Position numbers and translations under genes: made by a program
Notes under the pieces: generated by a model
The model's input: the letters and a program-made list of their open reading frames with translations, nothing else
Database searches by the model: none
What the model was told of the DNA's origin: nothing
NCBI RefSeq assembly: GCF_006974105.1
Contig: NZ_CP036282.1
Location: 2,232,001-2,296,000 of the forward strand
Origin: Rhodoferax aquaticus
GTDB taxonomy: Bacteria; Pseudomonadota; Gammaproteobacteria; Burkholderiales; Burkholderiaceae_C
Reading direction: 5' to 3'
Length of the DNA: 64,000 bases
Shown here: piece by piece, positions 1-8,654 of the stretch
Numbering within the stretch: position 1 is the first letter of the stretch
How the letters are laid out: the number at the start of each line of letters is the position of its first letter

Positions 1-1383
1 CTGGCCAGCAGCTTTGAGGCCTTGTGTGCCACATGGATGAAAAAGCGCTGGGTGGATGACGAGGTCTTGGCTGCTGCCAGTGTCTTCAGGCTGCAGTTAG
101 CTGCTTGCAGCCATGCAGCCGCGTCGGTGTATCCGCATTTGGATGAACATGGCATCTCCATGGACTTGGTGTTTCGCTTGCGCCAGTTGCGCGAGCGAGT
201 GCTGCGCATCCACACCTTGGTGGACTGTTTGCTCAGTGACACTGCGCCCAGCAAGACCGCCTTGCTTTTCTCGCATTTGGCCAGCGTAGGCCAAGAGCAG
301 CGCAGCATTGGCGCGCTGGTGTCTGCCAATTCATCCTTGTTGGCGGCCAAGGTGGCGGAGCGCAGCTCTGAGACGGGCGAGCACTACATTACCCGCAACC
401 GCGCGGAATACATGGGCATGCTCGGCAATGCAGCCGGAGGCGGGGCCTTGACGGCCGTCACCACTGCCTTGAAATTTGGCGTGATGGCGCTGGGCTTGTC
501 AGCATTTTGGTATGGGTTTTGGTCGGGCCTGCTGTATGCCATGAGCTTTGTGGTGATTCAGCTTTTGCACTACACCTTGGCCACCAAGCAGCCTGCCATG
601 ACGGCACCCGCTATGGCGGCCAAGCTCAAAGACATGCATGCGCCGCATGCGATGGACGACTTTGTGCAAGAGGTGAGCCACCTCGTGCGCTCGCAGGTGG
701 CTGCTGTGATTGGAAACGTGGCGGTGGTGTTCCCCGTAGTCTTGTTGATTTCCTGGGGCATGCAATGGTGGCAGGGTGTACCCCTCATTACCGATGCGCA
801 AGCGCACTATGTGCTGCATTCATTGACGTTGCTAGGGCCATCGGCCTTGTTTGCGGCGTTTACGGGCGTTTTGCTGTTTGCCAGCAGCATCATTGCCGGT
901 TGGGTAGAGAACTGGTTTGTGTTGCACAGGCTGGATTCGGCCATGCGCTACAACCCCAAGATCACGCGCTTTTTAGGACCTGCGCGGACTGACCGCTGGG
1001 CGCAGTTTATGCGTACTCACATTTCGGGTTTTGCGTCCAACATCTCACTCGGGTTTATGTTGGGCTTGGTGCCTGCCATTTTGGCGTTTCTGGGGCCAGC
1101 CTTGGATGCGCGCCATGTCACGCTGTCCACGGGGCAGCTGGCAGCAGCCTGCGCAAGCTTGGGCTGGGATGTGCTGCGCAGCCCTGACCTGTGGTGGGCT
1201 GTTGCCGCCATTCCCGTCATTGGTGTTTTGAACCTGGGGGTGAGCTTTTACCTTGCGTTTCGGGTTGCACTGCAGGCGCACAACGTGGGCAGTACCGAGC
1301 GTGGCCACATTTACAGCGCTATTTGGGCCCGTTTGCGCGAAGCCCCTTTGAGTTTCTTCTGGCCTGCCAAGGACGCGGCCTGA
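1..1383 (+). CDS. Gcr-family 'site-specific recombinase' membrane protein, C-terminal part
   Basis: The reading frame is open to the left edge of the window, so this is the C-terminal 460 residues of a longer protein; the family usually runs to about 650-700 residues. An N-terminal helical soluble part is followed by several hydrophobic segments (around nucleotides 430-590, 690-770, 820-905, 1050-1110 and 1190-1270), which fits the family named after the gonococcal recombinase Gcr. Despite that name no tyrosine or serine recombinase motif is visible, and the hydrophobic profile points to an integral inner-membrane protein, so a recombinase role should be taken with caution. The next gene follows after about 20 bases, suggesting co-transcription with the mechanosensitive channel gene. 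Family assignment is from overall resemblance only. Confidence 0.6.
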   Translation: MASSFEALCATWMKKRWVDDEVLAAASVFRLQLAACSHAAASVYPHLDEHGISMDLVFRLRQLRERVLRIHTLVDCLLSDTAPSKTALLFSHLASVGQEQRSIGALVSANSSLLAAKVAERSSETGEHYITRNRAEYMGMLGNAAGGGALTAVTTALKFGVMALGLSAFWYGFWSGLLYAMSFVVIQLLHYTLATKQPAMTAPAMAAKLKDMHAPHAMDDFVQEVSHLVRSQVAAVIGNVAVVFPVVLLISWGMQWWQGVPLITDAQAHYVLHSLTLLGPSALFAAFTGVLLFASSIIAGWVENWFVLHRLDSAMRYNPKITRFLGPARTDRWAQFMRTHISGFASNISLGFMLGLVPAILAFLGPALDARHVTLSTGQLAAACASLGWDVLRSPDLWWAVAAIPVIGVLNLGVSFYLAFRVALQAHNVGSTERGHIYSAIWARLREAPLSFFWPAKDAA

Positions 1384-1402
1384 ACCTTTGCGGAGATGGA
1401 CG

Positions 1403-3253
1403 ATGACAGCGTATGCGCCACCTAACAGCTCAGGGATGTTGAGCATGGCCCGCAAGGCCACCGGTGCGTGGTCACTGCCCTTGCTTCTTCTCTTGGCACT
1501 TGGCATGCCTGCCTTGGCCAATGAGGGTGGCCCACGGGTCAAAGTACTCCCAGTGGGCACAGTACAAGTGTCATCCGCAGACCTGCCTGCCATGGAGCCC
1601 ACTAAGACTGCACAGCCCGCCACGTCTTCACAACATGGGTCTCAAACTGCCAAGGGGCACGCGAGCCCAGATACCGGCGGCCGCACCGCTAACCCATTAC
1701 TGCCGGACATGGGTGTTGCAAGCGTGCCGGCAGCGCAGCAAGCGCAAGCCACGCTTAGCTACTTCAACCGGCCCGTTTTCGTATTCAAAGGCAGCTTGTT
1801 TGGTGTGTCTGCCGCTGACCGCGCACGCCGCGCGCACCTGCGCTTGCAAGAGCTGATGGACCTGCCGGGTCCTTTGTTGGTGACGCAAACGGCCCACCCC
1901 ATCGGCGTGATGGTGCAAATTGACGGGGCTACTGCCTTCATCGTCACGCCGCAAGACCTCGATGTACTGGAGCAAGAGAGTTTGGACGTTGCGGCCAAGC
2001 TCGCCGTGATCGCCTTGCAGCAGGCCATTGAGGAGACCCGCGAAAGCCGCGACATGGGCGCCATGCTGCGTGCCGTGCTGGCAGGTGTGGCGGCCACTGC
2101 GGTACTGCTGGCGCTTGTGGTCATGCTTAGCAAGGCCAAGGGCTGGGCGCAAGCGCGGCTGCAGGCGTTGACTGAAAAACACGTGCAGCGCCTCCAGCTC
2201 GCAGGTGTAGCGCTGCTGCGTCCAGATCGCATGTGGGGCGCAGTGCAGCTGCTACTCACTTGGGGCGCGCGCTTAGTCAGTTTTGTGCTGCTCTACACAT
2301 GGGCCAGTTTTGTGCTGGCCTTGTTTCCCTTTACCCGCGCTTGGGGCGAGACACTCAGCGGCTTTTTGTGGGATTTGCTGGTGCAAACGGGCACGGGCAT
2401 TGCCCATGCCGTCCCTGGGCTAGTCACCGCGCTGCTCATCTTTTTTATTGCCCGTGCGCTCACCAAGGCCGCTGACGGCGTGTTTGAGCGTGTGGCGAGC
2501 GGCCAAATACGCACCTCTTGGCTTGATGCGGATGTAGAGGTGCCTACCCGGCGCATTGTGCGGGTAGTGATTTGGCTGTTTGGCTTGGCCATGGCCTACC
2601 CCTATTTGCCTGGTGCCGATACTGATGCCTTTAAGGGTCTTTCTGTGTTGGTGGGCCTGATGATTTCTTTGGGGGCCTCTAACTTGGTGGGGCAAGCGGC
2701 CAGTGGCCTGATATTGACCTACGGACGGGTGTTTCGCAAAGGGGAGTTCGTTCGCATAGGAGAGCATGAGGGCACGGTGACCGAAGTGGGTATGTTCGCC
2801 ACCCGCATTCGCACCGGCTTGGGCGAAGAGCTGACGCTTTCCAATTCCACCATCTTGGCTACCACCACCAAGAACTACTCCCGCACCGTCAACGGGCCCG
2901 GTTTTGTTTTGGATACCACGCTCACCATTGGGTATGACACGCCGTGGCGGCAAGTACACGCCATGCTGGAAGAGGCCGCTTTGCGCACCCCGGGCGTGCT
3001 CGCAGTGCCAGCGCCGCAAGTGTTCCAGATCGCATTGTCAGATTGGTACCCCGAGTATCGGCTGGTGTGTCAGGCGATTCCCGCAGAGCCCAGGCCGCGC
3101 GCAGAGGTTATGAGCGCACTCCACGCCAATATCCAAGATGTGTTCAATGGGTATGGCGTGCAAATCATGTCGCCCCAGTACTTTGAAGACCCACCGGTCC
3201 CCAAAGTGGTTCCGCCTGAGCACTGGTACGCAGCTCCCGCTAAGCGCCCCTAA
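1403..3253 (+). CDS. MscS-family mechanosensitive ion channel
   Basis: A 616-residue inner-membrane channel of the MscS superfamily, expected to open on membrane tension and release solutes after osmotic downshock. An N-terminal signal sequence (hydrophobic run ending PALA) precedes a periplasmic region, then several membrane helices and the conserved MscS core: the glycine/alanine-rich pore helix with SLGASNLVGQAASGLIL (about residues 415-432), directly followed by the beta domain containing GEFVRIGEHEGTVTEVG. A cytoplasmic C-terminal domain follows. The ATG at 1403 was chosen because GGAG lies 7 bases upstream; an in-frame TTG at 1388 and ATGs at 1436 and 1445 are alternatives, the last giving the most compact signal peptide. 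It is larger than E. coli MscS (286 residues), as is usual for members with an added periplasmic domain. No specific physiological partner is evident. Confidence 0.85.
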   Translation: MTAYAPPNSSGMLSMARKATGAWSLPLLLLLALGMPALANEGGPRVKVLPVGTVQVSSADLPAMEPTKTAQPATSSQHGSQTAKGHASPDTGGRTANPLLPDMGVASVPAAQQAQATLSYFNRPVFVFKGSLFGVSAADRARRAHLRLQELMDLPGPLLVTQTAHPIGVMVQIDGATAFIVTPQDLDVLEQESLDVAAKLAVIALQQAIEETRESRDMGAMLRAVLAGVAATAVLLALVVMLSKAKGWAQARLQALTEKHVQRLQLAGVALLRPDRMWGAVQLLLTWGARLVSFVLLYTWASFVLALFPFTRAWGETLSGFLWDLLVQTGTGIAHAVPGLVTALLIFFIARALTKAADGVFERVASGQIRTSWLDADVEVPTRRIVRVVIWLFGLAMAYPYLPGADTDAFKGLSVLVGLMISLGASNLVGQAASGLILTYGRVFRKGEFVRIGEHEGTVTEVGMFATRIRTGLGEELTLSNSTILATTTKNYSRTVNGPGFVLDTTLTIGYDTPWRQVHAMLEEAALRTPGVLAVPAPQVFQIALSDWYPEYRLVCQAIPAEPRPRAEVMSALHANIQDVFNGYGVQIMSPQYFEDPPVPKVVPPEHWYAAPAKRP

Positions 3254-3311
3254 GGTCTGCTGTTTAATTCGTAGCAATGTGCGCTTATCCCATGGGCGCA
3301 AGGGCCACTTT

Positions 3312-4529
3312 TTAGTTAAAGCCAGGTGGTAAGGTTTGCCAAGGGTAACCCTCACGGGCCATGGTTTCGCCGCGTTCATACAAAGCCTGCATGAAAGCGG
3401 TGTCAAACTCTTGCCGATGCAGGTACTTAAAGTCTGCTGGGATGAATGCCAAGTGAAAGTCCATACCGTCGCGTTTGGCGGTCAAAAAGATCCGATACAG
3501 GTCACCCACGCCTTGGGTGTGAATCATGGAGCTGATGGCTCGGCTGGCAATGCTGATGACCCGCCGCTCGGTTTGCGCCCACTCCGGGTCTAAACGCGAG
3601 TTCATCACCACATACAGATTGCGTTTGCGGCTTCCGCCGTTGGCGCGGGCGAGCTCGCCCAGCTTGATGTTGGGCGGATACACAAAAACTTGGGCCATCG
3701 TGCCGCCGTCTACATGCATTTCTTGATGGGGCTTCCCGTCGAGTTCCACATTGATCATCACCGGTGGGAAGGCCCCGGGAATCGCGCTGGACGCCAGCAT
3801 GATGTCGTGAAACAACGCCACCGCGTTGGGATGCTGGCTGGACGCCAGCTTGGTCATGTTCCAGATCACCCTTTGCCTAGCGTCCAGGTTGGTGGTCGAT
3901 ATCCACAGTTCGCGGCCTTTCACGTATTCCAAAGCGATTTGGTCCAGAAAAGCGCGGTCAATATGTTTACGCAGTTGTTGTCGCAGCGGCATCGTGTCGG
4001 CCATTGCGTCATCCGTAATGACTGCCCAGAAACTGCGAGGTTCAATGATGTCTTTGGGTGAAGTTCTGGTGTACAGATCGCGCAGCTTTTCATCATAGGC
4101 AGTGCCCAAGAATGCAAATGGCGCAATTAAAGCCCCGGTGCTAATCCCCGTGACCAGCGAAAACTCAGGCCTATCTCCCTTCACGCTCCAACCACGCAGC
4201 AAACCCGCGCCAAAGGCTCCGTTATCTCCACCGCCCGACAGAGCCAGTATGTGGCTGGGAGGCAGCGCCTCGCTTCCAAGGCCCTGTTGCTCTAGCCAAC
4301 GCCGCTCGCGTGGCCAAGTGTCCATCATGTCCTGCGCAAGCCGCTGCATATCTTCGGCATCCCCCACCACATAGCGCAGGTCATCCAGTCCAGGCAACTT
4401 GGCTTGGGCTGCATACCGCTCCGGCACCGCTTCTATGCGCTGGGGTGTGCTGCAAGCGCTTAGCCCTAGCAGAAGCATTGCTCCGCAGAAAAGCAAAACG
4501 GTGTAGATGGCGGCGAGGAACCTTGGCAT
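3312..4529 (-). CDS. Patatin-like phospholipase lipoprotein
   Basis: A 405-residue predicted acyl hydrolase of the patatin family. The N-terminus is a lipoprotein signal with lipobox LSAC and Cys26 as the acylated residue, so it should be membrane anchored on the periplasmic side or in the outer membrane. The patatin catalytic set is complete: the oxyanion loop SGGGDNGAFGAG (about 98-109), the nucleophile elbow GISTG with Ser130, and the DGG motif with Asp274. Catalysis by a Ser-Asp dyad on phospholipid or neutral lipid esters is established for the family; the substrate here is unknown. It is transcribed convergently with the MscS gene and divergently from the receiver-domain gene at 4636, with about 105 bases of shared upstream region. 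Confidence 0.88.
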   Translation of the reverse strand: MPRFLAAIYTVLLFCGAMLLLGLSACSTPQRIEAVPERYAAQAKLPGLDDLRYVVGDAEDMQRLAQDMMDTWPRERRWLEQQGLGSEALPPSHILALSGGGDNGAFGAGLLRGWSVKGDRPEFSLVTGISTGALIAPFAFLGTAYDEKLRDLYTRTSPKDIIEPRSFWAVITDDAMADTMPLRQQLRKHIDRAFLDQIALEYVKGRELWISTTNLDARQRVIWNMTKLASSQHPNAVALFHDIMLASSAIPGAFPPVMINVELDGKPHQEMHVDGGTMAQVFVYPPNIKLGELARANGGSRKRNLYVVMNSRLDPEWAQTERRVISIASRAISSMIHTQGVGDLYRIFLTAKRDGMDFHLAFIPADFKYLHRQEFDTAFMQALYERGETMAREGYPWQTLPPGFN

Positions 4530-4635
4530 TGTCAGTAGAGCTTGTGGTTGGGAGCGGAGTGCTTGTGCGCTGACTTTCGCATGCGCTGGCTATACTGTTT
4601 CGCAGGTTCGTATCTTTGTTTGTGGTCGGGTGATT

Positions 4636-5250
4636 ATGTTAGAGGTTCGCTTTTTGATTGTGGATAGCAGCAAGAGTTTGAAAGCTTATTTGCTCCAACT
4701 GTTCGAAGACTTTAGTTTCGATGCACGACTCATCAAAAGTGCTGAGGAGCCAGAGACTGCCTTGGTCGTGGCCAAGAAGCTTAAACCCGATTTTTTGCTG
4801 ACCGACTGGTTTGCCCAAGCCCCTATGAATGGGCTTGCGCTATACCAAGAAGTGCTGAAGCTCAATCCGCTGTGCCAGCTGGGGTTGTTTAGCACGGAGA
4901 TGGGTCCTGCACAAATTGATGAATCTACAGCTGCCGGTGCTGTATTTTTGCTGCCCAAACCCTGCACATCAGAGCAAATTCGAGCAGCCTTGGGCAAAGG
5001 ATTGCAGCAACTGGTGCTCAAAAACCCGCGCATTGACGACCCAGCCTATGACGACGCTGACATTGCTGCCCGGCATTTGTCTACCTTGAAATTGGCGTCC
5101 ACCTTGGCTCCATTAAGGCCCGGTGAGTCGGTTTCTTACAAAGGGAGACCTGATAGCGTCCGGCATGCCTTGTTTAGTAGAGGGCAAGCGTGGGTGCAAC
5201 TCGAGGGGGAGCGTGACCTTGTGCCTGCCAGTGATGTGCGCAGAGCCTAG
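4636..5250 (+). CDS. Orphan response-regulator receiver protein
   Basis: A 204-residue protein with an N-terminal CheY-like receiver domain (about residues 3-125) and an unassigned C-terminal tail of about 75 residues. The phosphoacceptor is most likely the Asp of LLTDW, the switch residue lies in GLFST, and the conserved Lys is in LPKPC. The acidic pocket is unusual: the usual Asp-Asp after strand 1 reads IVDSS, so one metal-binding Asp is replaced by Ser. No DNA-binding, GGDEF or HPt domain is recognised in the tail. The ATG at 4636 places the start at the receiver fold; an in-frame GTG at 4630 is equally possible because no strong ribosome site is visible. No histidine kinase is adjacent, so the partner is unknown. 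Confidence 0.72.
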   Translation: MLEVRFLIVDSSKSLKAYLLQLFEDFSFDARLIKSAEEPETALVVAKKLKPDFLLTDWFAQAPMNGLALYQEVLKLNPLCQLGLFSTEMGPAQIDESTAAGAVFLLPKPCTSEQIRAALGKGLQQLVLKNPRIDDPAYDDADIAARHLSTLKLASTLAPLRPGESVSYKGRPDSVRHALFSRGQAWVQLEGERDLVPASDVRRA

Positions 5251-5263
5251 AGGAGCCACCGCC

Positions 5264-6178
5264 TCAAGCCATCGTGTACAGAGGAATGTCTTTGTTTGCA
5301 GCCAGTGCATCCAAGTCTGTGCGTGATTTGTCTTTGAAATAGGCGGCAATAGCGCTTGCAGTTTCAGGTGCGAACATGGCAATGATGTTGGCATTGACCA
5401 AGCCCACTTCTGCGGCGATGGCCTTAGCAAAGTGGGGCTCCAAGGCGGCCAAGGCGACCCGACCATCTTTGCATGGGTATACCTTGTAGCCCGCATGGGC
5501 TCCGCCTAGCGCAGCGCCTGGGCGGGTCAGGCCCCAAGTGCGCGGGGTTGCCATGTAGGCGGCGGCCTGAGAAAGCGCGACGTCTGTCCATGTGCCAGTT
5601 TTTCCTTGCAGTTGCTGCAAGCGTGTTTGCAATAGCGCCTCGCTGGCCATGAGAGAGCCCCCCATGTCCGCATAGAGGCTCGCGGGCAGCTCCAAACCCT
5701 GCACCAGTCCGTTTTCTGCCACGTAGGTGAGGTCATGTCCGGCCTCTTCAGCCCGCTCACCCAGCGCGCCGACAATGGACACGATGCTGAGGTGGGGGTG
5801 CTGTCCACGCAAAGATTTTTTGTCTAGACCCAGCTTCTTGAGCGCTGAAGGGCGAAACGACAGCAGCAGCGCGTCGTGTTTGGCCAGTAACTTGTGCAGT
5901 ACTTTTTGCCCTTGCTCGGTTTTGAGGTCAGCGTTCAAGACCGTAACGCCTTGGTGCATCTGGTCGTAAGCGGCCCGGTCGTACAGGCCCATGGGGTCTC
6001 CCGGCGTGCCCTTGGGTGCGCTGGGGTGCGCTGGCGGCTCCAGCTTCGTGCAGCGTGCGCCCATTTGGCGACAGCGCATCAACGCCATGGGGCCCGGGAT
6101 ATTGAGCGCCAAGCTCAAAACACGCATGCCTTTCAAAGACTGAGGCAGTTTGGAGGAGGGGGCTGTAGCGCGGGCCAT
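5264..6178 (-). CDS. Short CaiB/BaiF (alpha-methylacyl-CoA racemase-like) protein
   Basis: A 304-residue member of the family III CoA-transferase fold, closest in motif pattern to alpha-methylacyl-CoA racemase: the start KGMRVLSLALNIPGPMAL, the central GHDLTYVAENGLV, the ADMGGSLMA segment, and GYKVYPCKDGRVALAALEPHF. Racemases of this type use a His/Asp pair; the His of the GHD motif and the Asp of ADMGG are present. The family is normally 360-400 residues, so this one lacks part of the C-terminal region, while the catalytic segments appear intact. Its role could be racemisation of branched acyl-CoAs or CoA transfer; the sequence does not decide. The gene lies tail-to-tail with the receiver gene, and the flavodoxin gene on the same strand ends about 85 bases upstream. 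Confidence 0.75.
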   Translation of the reverse strand: MARATAPSSKLPQSLKGMRVLSLALNIPGPMALMRCRQMGARCTKLEPPAHPSAPKGTPGDPMGLYDRAAYDQMHQGVTVLNADLKTEQGQKVLHKLLAKHDALLLSFRPSALKKLGLDKKSLRGQHPHLSIVSIVGALGERAEEAGHDLTYVAENGLVQGLELPASLYADMGGSLMASEALLQTRLQQLQGKTGTWTDVALSQAAAYMATPRTWGLTRPGAALGGAHAGYKVYPCKDGRVALAALEPHFAKAIAAEVGLVNANIIAMFAPETASAIAAYFKDKSRTDLDALAANKDIPLYTMA

Positions 6179-6261
6179 AGGTTGAGTGTCGCCTTAAGGG
6201 AGTTTGGTTTGCTATGAAAAAGATATCTGCTTGCGCAATAGATAGGGGCGAGAGCTGGGAT

Positions 6262-6729
6262 TTAGGTGTGTTGTGGGCTGGCGCTCAGTAGCTTGACCCA
6301 TTCGGCGCACCAGGCTATCGCTTGGTCTTCCGGTGCGTTGCTACCGCCTGCATCTAGCTCCAAGGCGGGTCCTATGCGCTGTGCGCCCAAGTCTCGCAGA
6401 CGCTCATCAAAGCGCTTGCCGCCCCCGCAAAAACTGTCTTGGTAGCTGCTGTCTCCCAAGGCGATTAACCCGAAGCGCACATGACCCAAATAACGTGCAT
6501 CGTGGTCCAAGGACTGGTAGAGCGCCTGCGCGTTGTCGGGCACATCACCGGAGCCCGTGGTGGAAGTACATAGCAAAAAGGGCCCGGGCGCATCGAACAC
6601 ACCAATGTTCAGCCCATCCATAGGCAGCAAGGTGAACGAAATGCCCAGATCACCTTGCGATAACTCCAAAGCCTGCGCCACGTGGGTCGCGTTACCGTGC
6701 ATGGTGCCAATGAGAATAGTGATTTGCAT
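6262..6729 (-). CDS. MioC-like flavodoxin
   Basis: A 155-residue single-domain flavodoxin, probably a soluble one-electron carrier. The FMN-binding elements are visible: the phosphate loop near the N-terminus (GTMHGNATHVA), the first isoalloxazine loop STTGSGDVPDNA, and the second loop GDSSYQDSFCGGG. Length and motifs match the MioC/YqcA group of short flavodoxins rather than the N-terminal domain of sulfite or P450 reductase, which would be fused to an FAD domain. It starts from ATG and is divergent from the exonuclease gene with about 130 bases between. No dedicated electron donor or acceptor is next to it, so the redox partner cannot be inferred. Confidence 0.85.
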   Translation of the reverse strand: MQITILIGTMHGNATHVAQALELSQGDLGISFTLLPMDGLNIGVFDAPGPFLLCTSTTGSGDVPDNAQALYQSLDHDARYLGHVRFGLIALGDSSYQDSFCGGGKRFDERLRDLGAQRIGPALELDAGGSNAPEDQAIAWCAEWVKLLSASPQHT

Positions 6730-6861
6730 GAAGGCCAGAAGGTCTAGGGCGCCAGCACGCCGTGTTTATGGCGCGCAGCGCAGCATTTTCGAAATTTGCT
6801 CAGATGATAGAGGCAATAATGGCTGCTGCACTTTCGCACGAACGCTACTACCAGGTGCCAT

Positions 6862-7944
6862 TTGAACCAAGACCCGCTCAGCTCTGACCTGTTTCCTGAG
6901 ATTCGGCTGCCCCCAGCGCCGCCCAAGACACGAGCCCCCCGCAAATCAAAGAAGACCGAGACTACGGCACCCTCCAACCCAGCCCACCGTGGTGAGGCAT
7001 CGTTGGTGGGGGCTAGCTCCCCAACGACTACCTTGGCCCAGCAAGACCCTGAGGCTCTGGCAACGGTATTGGAAGCGCACCCCGACTACCGACTGCTGCG
7101 TCGTCTCAAACCCCGTTTGCATTGGGATGGCGCTGCGTCCCAGGGTCTTGTCCGTGTGGTGATTCTGGACACCGAGACCACGGGTCTCGACCATGGCAAA
7201 GACAAAATCATGGAACTGGCGCTGCTGCGTCTAGATCTGGACAGCGCAACCGGGCTGCCCGTGGGGGATGTGCAGGTCTACGACGGGCTGCAAGACCCTG
7301 GCATGCCCATTCCCGCCGATGTGGTCGCTATTACCGGGTTGACCCAGGCCGACGTGGCAGGTCAGACATTAGACGAAGCACGTATTGCCGAATTGCTGGC
7401 TGACGTGGACCTTGTGATTGCCCACAACGCAGGGTTTGACCGGCCGTTTGTCGAGGCGCGTATTCCCCGATTTCGCGAGTTGGCATGGGCATGTTCTTTT
7501 GCCGATATCGACTGGAAGGCGCAGTGGCGCTCATCGGCCAAGCTGGAAAACCTAGCCCAAGCCCTTGGCTTGTTTTACGACGCTCACCGAGCAGAAATGG
7601 ATTGCCATGCTTTGTTGGCTGTCTTGGCGCAGCCACTACCCGTGCCAGGCCATAGTGGCCTTGCCCATCTGGTGGAAGCCTCGGCACACGCCAGCTACCG
7701 CTTGCAGGCGAACCACGCACCTTTTGATGCCAAAGACTTGCTCAAGGCGCGAGGGTATCGCTGGAATGCCGAGCAGAAAGTTTGGCACACCTTTTTGAAG
7801 GACGGTGGTACTTTGCAGACCGAATGCGAATGGCTCAAAGAACACGTCTACCACCAACGCTCGGTGGTGGTGCAGCTAGAAAAGCTCGATGCGCATGTGA
7901 AGTACGCGTCACGCCAAGGGGAGTTGATTCATCGGCAGTTGTAA
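6862..7944 (+). CDS. DEDDh-type 3'-5' exonuclease with C-terminal extension
   Basis: A 360-residue protein with a DnaQ-like exonuclease domain at about residues 97-260. The DEDDh catalytic set is visible: Asp103 and Glu105 in ILDTETTG, Asp193 in HNAGFD, and His242/Asp247 in HRAEMD. A basic, Pro/Lys-rich N-terminal segment of about 90 residues (PKTRAPRKSKK) precedes it, and a C-terminal domain of about 95 residues with ARGYRWNAEQKVWHTF follows; that segment resembles the compact C-terminal domain seen on some stand-alone exonucleases. The start is a TTG at 6862, chosen because an in-frame stop lies at 6817 and no upstream ATG exists. It is not fused to a polymerase and is not the replicative epsilon subunit by context; a repair or nucleic-acid trimming role is likely. 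Confidence 0.8.
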   Translation: MNQDPLSSDLFPEIRLPPAPPKTRAPRKSKKTETTAPSNPAHRGEASLVGASSPTTTLAQQDPEALATVLEAHPDYRLLRRLKPRLHWDGAASQGLVRVVILDTETTGLDHGKDKIMELALLRLDLDSATGLPVGDVQVYDGLQDPGMPIPADVVAITGLTQADVAGQTLDEARIAELLADVDLVIAHNAGFDRPFVEARIPRFRELAWACSFADIDWKAQWRSSAKLENLAQALGLFYDAHRAEMDCHALLAVLAQPLPVPGHSGLAHLVEASAHASYRLQANHAPFDAKDLLKARGYRWNAEQKVWHTFLKDGGTLQTECEWLKEHVYHQRSVVVQLEKLDAHVKYASRQGELIHRQL

Positions 7945-7964
7945 AAGTAAGCAGGAGCGGTACG

Positions 7965-8555
7965 TTGAACTCTTCAAACTTGAGAGTGCTGGGTGTACAG
8001 CGGGCGATAGCGCGTAAGGTGCAGATCGCCGGGCGCAGCATTCTGACTGCGATCCACAAGACCGCTGTGCACGAAGCTGTGGAGCTGCGTCCACTGGGAC
8101 TGGTGGGCGACGAGCAGGCCGATTTGAGCGTCCACGGCGGTTTGGACAAGGCGGTGTATGCCTACCCGAGCGAGCATTACAGCTATTGGCAACAAGAGCG
8201 CCACCAAGCAGGGCTAGATGGCATTGATAACGACTTGCCCTTCGGCGCCATGGGTGAAAACCTGACACTACAAGGCCTCTTGGAGACCGATGTTTGGGTG
8301 GGGGATGTGCTGCACTTCTCCGCCTGCAGCTTGCGGGTGACGGCTCCCCGCGAGCCTTGTTACAAGTTCAACGCGGCCATGGGCTTTAGCCACGCCGTCA
8401 AACGTATGGCGCAAACCGGCTTCTGTGGCTTTTACCTTGCCGTCGACAGGCCCGGGGCCATTGCATCGGGGGAAACTTTTGTCTTAGAGCCTGGACCCAG
8501 ACGCTTGTCGATTCCGCAGCGTTTCGAGGCCAAAATGTTCAAACACATGCGCTGA
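7965..8555 (+). CDS. YiiM-like MOSC-domain protein
   Basis: A 196-residue MOSC-domain protein. MOSC domains carry the molybdenum cofactor on a conserved Cys; here the candidate is in PREPCYKF. Other family landmarks are SVHGGLDKAVYAYPSEHY and FGAMGENLTLQGL, typical of the YiiM branch, which in E. coli reduces N-hydroxylated bases such as 6-hydroxylaminopurine. YiiM of E. coli is a little longer (about 224 residues). The start is taken as TTG at 7965 because AGGAG lies 7 bases upstream and it follows the exonuclease stop by 20 bases, suggesting co-transcription. An electron donor for the Moco enzyme is not in the neighbourhood, although a flavodoxin gene lies 1.2 kb away. Confidence 0.82.
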   Translation: MNSSNLRVLGVQRAIARKVQIAGRSILTAIHKTAVHEAVELRPLGLVGDEQADLSVHGGLDKAVYAYPSEHYSYWQQERHQAGLDGIDNDLPFGAMGENLTLQGLLETDVWVGDVLHFSACSLRVTAPREPCYKFNAAMGFSHAVKRMAQTGFCGFYLAVDRPGAIASGETFVLEPGPRRLSIPQRFEAKMFKHMR

Positions 8556-8654
8556 TCGTTTCGGTAATCTTCGCGATTAAGGTGAAGCCTCAACTGGAAT
8601 ACGCAAAGGCATACTATGCTGACGGTTTGCTGAATAAAAAAGAGGAGAAACGTC

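Noticed and set aside
1..1383. Treating the first gene as evidence of a mobile element because of the name site-specific recombinase.
   Set aside because: No recombinase catalytic motif, no att-like repeats and no other mobile genes are nearby; the protein looks like a membrane protein of a chromosomal family.
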